Source: Marinomonas sp. THO17 (GTDB taxonomy: Bacteria; Pseudomonadota; Gammaproteobacteria; Pseudomonadales; Marinomonadaceae). Taken from it: a stretch of DNA of 64,000 nt. Below, piece by piece: positions 59,553-64,000 of the stretch. How positions within the stretch are numbered: the stretch's first letter is position 1; every line of letters starts with the position of its first letter. A model generated the notes under the pieces. The model was not told the DNA's origin and searched no databases. It saw nothing but the letters and a program-made list of their open reading frames with translations. The stretch spans positions 1,244,501 through 1,308,500 of the forward strand of contig NZ_AP031575.1 of assembly GCF_040436405.1 (NCBI RefSeq), read 5' to 3'. A program made the translations under genes and the position numbers.

Positions 59553-60686
59553 ATGAGTTATTCGACTTTCAACCGCAAACATTTCGACAGCATGAAAGAA
59601 CCTATGTTCTTTGGTGAGAACGTCAACGTGGCTCGTTATGATCAGCAGAAGCACCCTATTTTCGAAAAGCTCATCGAAAAGCAGTTGTCTTTTTTCTGGC
59701 GTCCGGAAGAAGTCGATCTCTCTACTGACCGCAAAGATTTTCAACGCTTAGAAGAACACGAACAACACATTTTCTTAAGCAACTTAAAGTACCAAACCTT
59801 GCTAGACAGCGTACAAGGCCGCTCGCCCAACGTGGCACTGCTGCCAATTGTGTCATTACCTGAGCTGGAAACCTGGATTGAAACTTGGTCCTTTAGTGAA
59901 ACCATTCACAGCCGTTCTTATACTCATATTATTCGTAATATTGTAAACGATCCAACCAAGATCTTTGATGACATAGTAAATAACGAAGAAATCACCAAAC
60001 GTGCTGACAGCGTCTCCAAGTACTATGACCGTTTAATTGAGATGGTCAATATTTACAACACCATGGGCCTAGGAACCTTTCATATTCCGGGTAAAGGCGA
60101 CGTTGAAATCTCCATGTCGGAACTGAAAAAAGCACTGTATCTAACCGTCGCCTCAGTCAATGTGTTAGAAGCCATCCGCTTCTATGTGAGTTTTGCTTGT
60201 AGCTTCGCCTTTGCTGAACGCACCTTGATGGAAGGTAACGCCAAAATCATCAAACTGATTGCCCGTGACGAAGCACTTCACCTAACGGGTACTCAGCACA
60301 TGCTGAACCTAATGGCATCCGGTAAAGACGACCCAGAAATGGCCACCATTGCAGTGCAATGCAAAGAGGAAATGCGTCAGATTTTCATCGAAGCAGCTCA
60401 ACAGGAAAAAGAATGGGCCAGCTACCTATTCAAAGATGGTTCCATGATTGGTCTAAATGCGCAAATTCTAGGTCAGTATGTGGAATACATTAGTAATGTG
60501 CGTATGCAAGCGGTTGGTTTGGAAGCTTACTTTGAAACCAAACACAACCCCATTCCTTGGATCAATGCTTGGTTGGTGAGCGATAACGTACAGGTTGCCC
60601 CACAAGAAGCGGAAATCAGCTCTTACTTAGTTGGCCAGATTGATAACGACCTAGACGAATCGGATTTCGATGACTTCGACCTCTAA
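59553..60686 (+). CDS. nrdB: Ribonucleoside-diphosphate reductase class Ia, beta subunit
   Basis: 377 residues. It houses the diiron centre and tyrosyl radical: [20 protein letters not shown] (about 66-85), [20 protein letters not shown] (about 110-129, Glu-x2-His and the radical Tyr), and [14 protein letters not shown] (about 238-251). The C-terminus ([21 protein letters not shown]) is the acidic tail that docks on NrdA. Overlaps the yfaE gene by 17 bases. Confidence 0.97.
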   Translation: MSYSTFNRKHFDSMKEPMFFGENVNVARYDQQKHPIFEKLIEKQLSFFWRPEEVDLSTDRKDFQRLEEHEQHIFLSNLKYQTLLDSVQGRSPNVALLPIVSLPELETWIETWSFSETIHSRSYTHIIRNIVNDPTKIFDDIVNNEEITKRADSVSKYYDRLIEMVNIYNTMGLGTFHIPGKGDVEISMSELKKALYLTVASVNVLEAIRFYVSFACSFAFAERTLMEGNAKIIKLIARDEALHLTGTQHMLNLMASGKDDPEMATIAVQCKEEMRQIFIEAAQQEKEWASYLFKDGSMIGLNAQILGQYVEYISNVRMQAVGLEAYFETKHNPIPWINAWLVSDNVQVAPQEAEISSYLVGQIDNDLDESDFDDFDL

Positions 60687-61002
60687 AGTAGAAAGAATTC
60701 AACCTGAGCAAGCAGAACAGGTGCCATCGCCTGCTCAGGAAAAGGATCAAGTTCATCGCGTATTGCTGGGTAAAAAGCAAATTCTGGTAACAGAAGATGA
60801 ACCCTTATTGATTCAACTGGAGCGTGCAGGTATTCATGTAGAATACCAGTGTCGTGAAGGTTACTGCTCTTCGTGTTCTATCAAACTACTGTGGGGACAA
60901 GTCAGCTACCCATTTGAGCCTATGGCTTGGGTGCAAAGTGGTTATCTATTGGCCTGTTGTGCCATAGTCAAAAGCGACATTGAAATCGCTTTCTTCGAGT
61001 AA
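60670..61002 (+). CDS. yfaE: 2Fe-2S ferredoxin YfaE
   Basis: 110 residues. Plant-type ferredoxin fold with the cluster ligands in [16 protein letters not shown] (C-x4-C-x2-C) and LACC near the end. It maintains the NrdB diiron cofactor, which explains its place immediately after nrdB. The first 25 residues form an extension ([17 protein letters not shown]) not found in the shortest members; the ATG lies within the nrdB 3' end. Confidence 0.92.
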   Translation: MTSTSKVERIQPEQAEQVPSPAQEKDQVHRVLLGKKQILVTEDEPLLIQLERAGIHVEYQCREGYCSSCSIKLLWGQVSYPFEPMAWVQSGYLLACCAIVKSDIEIAFFE

Positions 61003-61019
61003 CAATCTTTTCCTCTTCG

Positions 61020-61625
61020 TTAGCGTAAGGTTTGATAACCAGCATACAAGCGTGTTGCTGTTGTTAACCAACAAATGCTACCAAACACATAGGCCAAAAG
61101 GCTGAAATAATTTGGCAAGAGACATATTAATACCAAGAAGGCAATGGTTTCTGCTCCTTCCGCTAAGCCACCCAAAAAATACAAAGATTTATGACCGTAT
61201 TCCAAACGTTCAATATTGCGCTTTTGCGCCATAATCGCAAAGGCCAAAAAACTACTGCCAGTGCCCATAAAAGCAAAAATCAAAAACGCTGCTGCCAAGC
61301 TGTTATCTAACGGATTGGCTAAGGCAAAACCAAACACCACCGCGGAATAGAAAATGAAGTCTAAGGTGATGTCTAAATACCCGCCCAAATCCGTTGGCCC
61401 TTGCAAACGCGCTACTGCACCATCTAATCCATCTATCAAACGATTGATGATCACGCACCACAAAGCCAAATCGTAAGCGTGCCAATACAAAGCAGGTAGG
61501 CTCAATATTCCTATGATGAATCCCACTATGGTGAGTTGATTAGCTGTGATGCCAAGAGCATCAATGGCTTTAGCGAGATGACGCAATGGTGACTTCAAGT
61601 GTTTAATGAAAAAAGGATCAAACAT
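61020..61625 (-). CDS. CDP-alcohol phosphatidyltransferase family membrane protein
   Basis: 201 residues with about six membrane helices. The hallmark DGxxAR-x8-G-x3-D-x3-D is complete as DGAVARLQGPTDLGGYLDIT then LD (about 67-89). Members join CDP-diacylglycerol or another CDP-alcohol to an alcohol acceptor (glycerol phosphate, inositol phosphate, serine). No PgsA- or PssA-specific features were recognised, so the acceptor is open. Converges on yfaE. Confidence 0.88.
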   Translation of the reverse strand: MFDPFFIKHLKSPLRHLAKAIDALGITANQLTIVGFIIGILSLPALYWHAYDLALWCVIINRLIDGLDGAVARLQGPTDLGGYLDITLDFIFYSAVVFGFALANPLDNSLAAAFLIFAFMGTGSSFLAFAIMAQKRNIERLEYGHKSLYFLGGLAEGAETIAFLVLICLLPNYFSLLAYVFGSICWLTTATRLYAGYQTLR

Positions 61626-61703
61626 GAGTTACTTCTCTTAAATGAAGACGAATACCAAACCGAATTGATATAATAAAAGCACATTCTGAACAGCAAGGTT
61701 AGT

Positions 61704-62465
61704 ATGACACACGTTAAACAGTATGGTTCAACCGGACCGAACTTAATTATCATTCATGGATTATTTGGTAATGCGGACAACTGGCACTCCATCGCCCAAT
61801 CCCTTGCTGAAAACTTTACTGTGTATTGTGTCGATCTGCCTAATCATGGCAAATCCGCCCCTATGGAAGAAGCCTCCTACCCTAAAATGGCCGAAGCCGT
61901 ATTGGCTTGGGCAGAACAAGCTGATTTACCTTCTTTCTATTTATTGGGCCATTCCATGGGGGGCAAAGTCGCTATGCAAATGGCCAGTCTCACGAATAAG
62001 ATAGAAAAGTTAATTGTGGTTGACATAGCCCCTGTAGACTACCAAGCCAGTCACACTACCATTCTAGAAGGACTACAAGTATTAAAAGGCCAAACCTTTA
62101 CCAGTCGTAAAGACGCAGACAAGGTGTTGGCGCAATACGAACCCAACATGGCAGTACGTCAATTTTTACTGAAAAACCTCAGTAAAACACAACAAGGCTT
62201 AGTCTTGGATTTGGCGGTTGAACAGATTGCCGATGCTTACCCGACTATCTTAAAAAAACCTCAACTGACCCTAGGCAATCCATTAAGCACTCTGTTTATT
62301 AAGGGTGAGCATTCCGATTACATTATTGCTGATTATCAAGACGCCATTATGGACGCCTTTCCAAACGCCAGCTTTAAAATACTTGCTGGTACTGGACACT
62401 GGCTGCATGCAGAAAAGCCCATCCCCTTTACTGGTCTGGTGAGACGTTTTCTATTGGATGGATAA
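61704..62465 (+). CDS. ybfF: Alpha/beta hydrolase, YbfF-type esterase
   Basis: 253 residues. The oxyanion-hole motif IIHGLFGNADNWH (about 16-28), the nucleophile elbow GHSMGGKVAM (about 91-100, Ser nucleophile), the acid Asp in VVDIAPVDY or FIKGEHSDYI, and catalytic His in GTGHWLHAEKP (about 233-243) match YbfF, a cytoplasmic acyl-CoA/ester thioesterase. Divergent from the phosphatidyltransferase gene, convergent with the next gene. Confidence 0.85.
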   Translation: MTHVKQYGSTGPNLIIIHGLFGNADNWHSIAQSLAENFTVYCVDLPNHGKSAPMEEASYPKMAEAVLAWAEQADLPSFYLLGHSMGGKVAMQMASLTNKIEKLIVVDIAPVDYQASHTTILEGLQVLKGQTFTSRKDADKVLAQYEPNMAVRQFLLKNLSKTQQGLVLDLAVEQIADAYPTILKKPQLTLGNPLSTLFIKGEHSDYIIADYQDAIMDAFPNASFKILAGTGHWLHAEKPIPFTGLVRRFLLDG

Positions 62466-62482
62466 TATTTACAGCTGGCTTA

Positions 62483-63394
62483 TTAACATTCTGTGTCAGA
62501 ACACAGACCAAACTGTTCTTTTAAAAAGAGCTGAGAGGGCAACACAATACCATGTGCTTTGACCAAATAGGGGTTAAAGCTCACCCGTAATATACTTGGG
62601 TAAGCGGCTGGCGGAGTAATACCCGTGGCCTGCCAATGAGCGACCATATCACTCAACAAGGTTAATTTGGCATCCGCATCTGAATCAATAGCAAACAAAG
62701 CGCCAGCGCGAACAAAGGCAAACGAAGAGCCAACCATCACTTTTTGTTGGTGAAACAGCAGCTTGAGTATGTCTTGGGCATTACCTTGCTGAAACAAGTG
62801 GCTGTCTACTAAAGCAAAGACCAATTCAGACTCTTCCAACAAACGATTGACCGACTTTAAAACCGATATTCGATCTGTCTTGGTCTGCAAAAATACAAAT
62901 TCAAAGCCATATTCTTGCGCCACATTCTGCATATAGGCTTGATCTAATGGTAAAGTGTCGGAGAACAAAACGGCCAGTGGTTTAGGATCCAGCCAAATGG
63001 CTTGCAATAAGGCCAAACGCTTCTCTAGAGGCGCGCCAGAAAATACCGCAGAATGGGCCACTGTACAGCTTGCTGAAAGGCTTTGAAACTCTTCTTGGCC
63101 GATGAATAAACCAATAATGGCACCACGTGACATGACCAAACAGGCTTGTTCAAATTGTTTTGATCCAATAGCAATCACCACATCTTGAGACTCAATACGA
63201 GTGATGTTATTCAGAAAAAAAGCTTGTCTTACAGGCATTGGTGTTTCGCTGACCGACAGACGCTTTGACAATTGAAAACTCAAAGAGCGAACTGAACTTT
63301 CGTCAGAATCATGCAACACAAATATGGCTGCCGAAACTTGGCAAGCCAACAGACAGCCTATAATGATTGAAAAAATCCTTTTCACAATGTTCAT
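62483..63394 (-). CDS. Periplasmic ABC substrate-binding-like protein, 303 aa
   Basis: Begins with a Sec signal (RIFSIIIGCLLACQVSAAI, cleavage near 23). The mature protein has two alpha/beta lobes: IFVLHDSDESSVRSL..., then VVIAIGSKQFEQACLV (about 72-87) and LAVLFSDTLPLDQAYMQNVA (about 139-158), the pattern of DUF534/ABC-substrate (TrpX/YtfQ-like) proteins. No ABC permease or ATPase gene is adjacent. It directly follows the TonB-dependent receptor gene (9 bp), so the two are probably one operon and the protein may receive or sense what the receptor imports. The ligand is unknown. Confidence 0.75.
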   Translation of the reverse strand: MNIVKRIFSIIIGCLLACQVSAAIFVLHDSDESSVRSLSFQLSKRLSVSETPMPVRQAFFLNNITRIESQDVVIAIGSKQFEQACLVMSRGAIIGLFIGQEEFQSLSASCTVAHSAVFSGAPLEKRLALLQAIWLDPKPLAVLFSDTLPLDQAYMQNVAQEYGFEFVFLQTKTDRISVLKSVNRLLEESELVFALVDSHLFQQGNAQDILKLLFHQQKVMVGSSFAFVRAGALFAIDSDADAKLTLLSDMVAHWQATGITPPAAYPSILRVSFNPYLVKAHGIVLPSQLFLKEQFGLCSDTEC

Positions 63395-63403
63395 ATTCCA
63401 ATG

Positions 63404-64000
63404 CTAAAAGCTAAGACTGGCAAATACATAAGTATAGGCGTCTTTCTCAAAATTATTATTTTTGGTGATAAAACCATTGTCGTCCAATCGAACTTTTACT
63501 CCCATACCGAAATTCGCTTTGGTATAAAGCCCGAAAGAATGACGGTAGGACAACCAGGAATTCACCAGCTTATGATCCAATCCTCCTAAGTCTTTACCAT
63601 ACCAATAATAGCCTTGTGCCGACCAATTATCGGCCAATGGCACACTGCCAAACACGGATAACATCACAGGTGTTGTGGCACGTTTTACTTGATCATTCTC
63701 CGTGTCCGTATCTTGGTAGGCATAAGTAAAGCGAGTTATGGCACCGGATCGCGCGCGCCAATCTAATTCCAGTTCTATGCCATTAATCACAACATCTTCA
63801 GTAACACCTTCTTCTATTGGCTCATCGGTGCCATTAAATGCTGAAAACACTTTTGAACTCAGTACCATGTCATCCACTTCATCATGGTATAACTTAATGT
63901 CTAACGCGACTCTGTTACTTGGCCAAAAATGATAATAACCCAGCTCATAAGAGGTGATTTTCTCTGCTTCTTCTCCCTCCTCTGCATAAGTTACGGTTGA
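63404..64000 (-). CDS. TonB-dependent outer-membrane receptor (partial, C-terminal part)
   Basis: The frame is open through the right edge; 198 codons are visible. The protein shows the alternating strands of an outer-membrane beta-barrel, with the typical ITSYELGYYHFWPSNRVAL and DIKLYHDEVDDMV pair, and ends in the C-terminal aromatic signature TYVFASLSF (terminal Phe) needed for barrel assembly. The plug domain and TonB box are outside the window, so the ligand (siderophore, vitamin B12 or other) cannot be given. Upstream of, and probably co-transcribed with, the periplasmic binding-like protein gene. Confidence 0.85.
   Translation of the reverse strand, partial: STVTYAEEGEEAEKITSYELGYYHFWPSNRVALDIKLYHDEVDDMVLSSKVFSAFNGTDEPIEEGVTEDVVINGIELELDWRARSGAITRFTYAYQDTDTENDQVKRATTPVMLSVFGSVPLADNWSAQGYYWYGKDLGGLDHKLVNSWLSYRHSFGLYTKANFGMGVKVRLDDNGFITKNNNFEKDAYTYVFASLSF

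Overview
The window looks like a 64 kb piece of the chromosome of a marine gammaproteobacterium, most likely an oceanospirillalean close to Marinomonas. This is inferred from gene content and order (accBC-prmA-DUF3426-dusB-fis-purH-purD, coq7, pdxH, nrdAB-yfaE) and a moderately AT-rich base composition; no species can be named from sequence alone.

Layout. (1) 1-3.3 kb: a leftward 2-aminoethylphosphonate uptake operon (GntR regulator, binding protein, ATPase, permease cut by the window edge) with a perfect palindromic operator. (2) 3.4-7.8 kb: leftward single genes (M15 peptidase, alpha/beta hydrolase, GFA protein, nucleotidyltransferase-like protein, acetyltransferase). (3) 8.1-9.8 kb: a pyruvoyl-type decarboxylase related to phosphatidylserine decarboxylase. 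(4) 11.1-15.2 kb: a complete yjfI-J-K-L-M-C operon in the Escherichia coli order (PspA-like protein, membrane proteins, a lipoprotein with a Gly-Gly tail and a glutathionylspermidine-synthase-like ATP-grasp ligase), facing a DUF6471 gene, a rhomboid protease and a Spo0M-like protein. (5) 17.2-18.9 kb: a methyltransferase / sigma factor / VOC operon whose front end abuts a duplicated gene fragment.

(6) 18.9-37.4 kb is the accessory region. It holds a chromosomal integron: an IntI integrase with a LexA box in its promoter (35.6-36.6 kb) and a leftward array of nine cassettes (29.0-35.3 kb) separated by attC sites. The intI upstream (attI-type) sequence recurs three more times in the same orientation, twice inside the array and once 15 kb away beside an IS110 remnant and an isolated cassette with its own attC-like end. 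In the same region lie an ABC exporter, a 28-repeat Sel1 lipoprotein flanked by two direct copies of an IS4-type transposase remnant, REP-like hairpins, a remnant REP-associated transposase, a TauE/SafE pseudogene and three tandem copies of a roughly 200-bp non-coding repeat.

(7) 37.4-64 kb is core chromosome: a DUF2333/lipoprotein pair, dsbD, accBC, prmA, dusB-fis, purHD, a large 7TM sensor with a degenerate kinase region, hinT-coq7-pdxH, alkB, the nrdA-nrdB-yfaE operon behind two NrdR boxes, a CDP-alcohol phosphatidyltransferase, the esterase ybfF, and a periplasmic binding-like protein just downstream of a TonB-dependent receptor cut by the right edge. No tRNA, rRNA, CRISPR array or intact insertion sequence was found. 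Homology calls rest on motif recognition by eye, without database searches.
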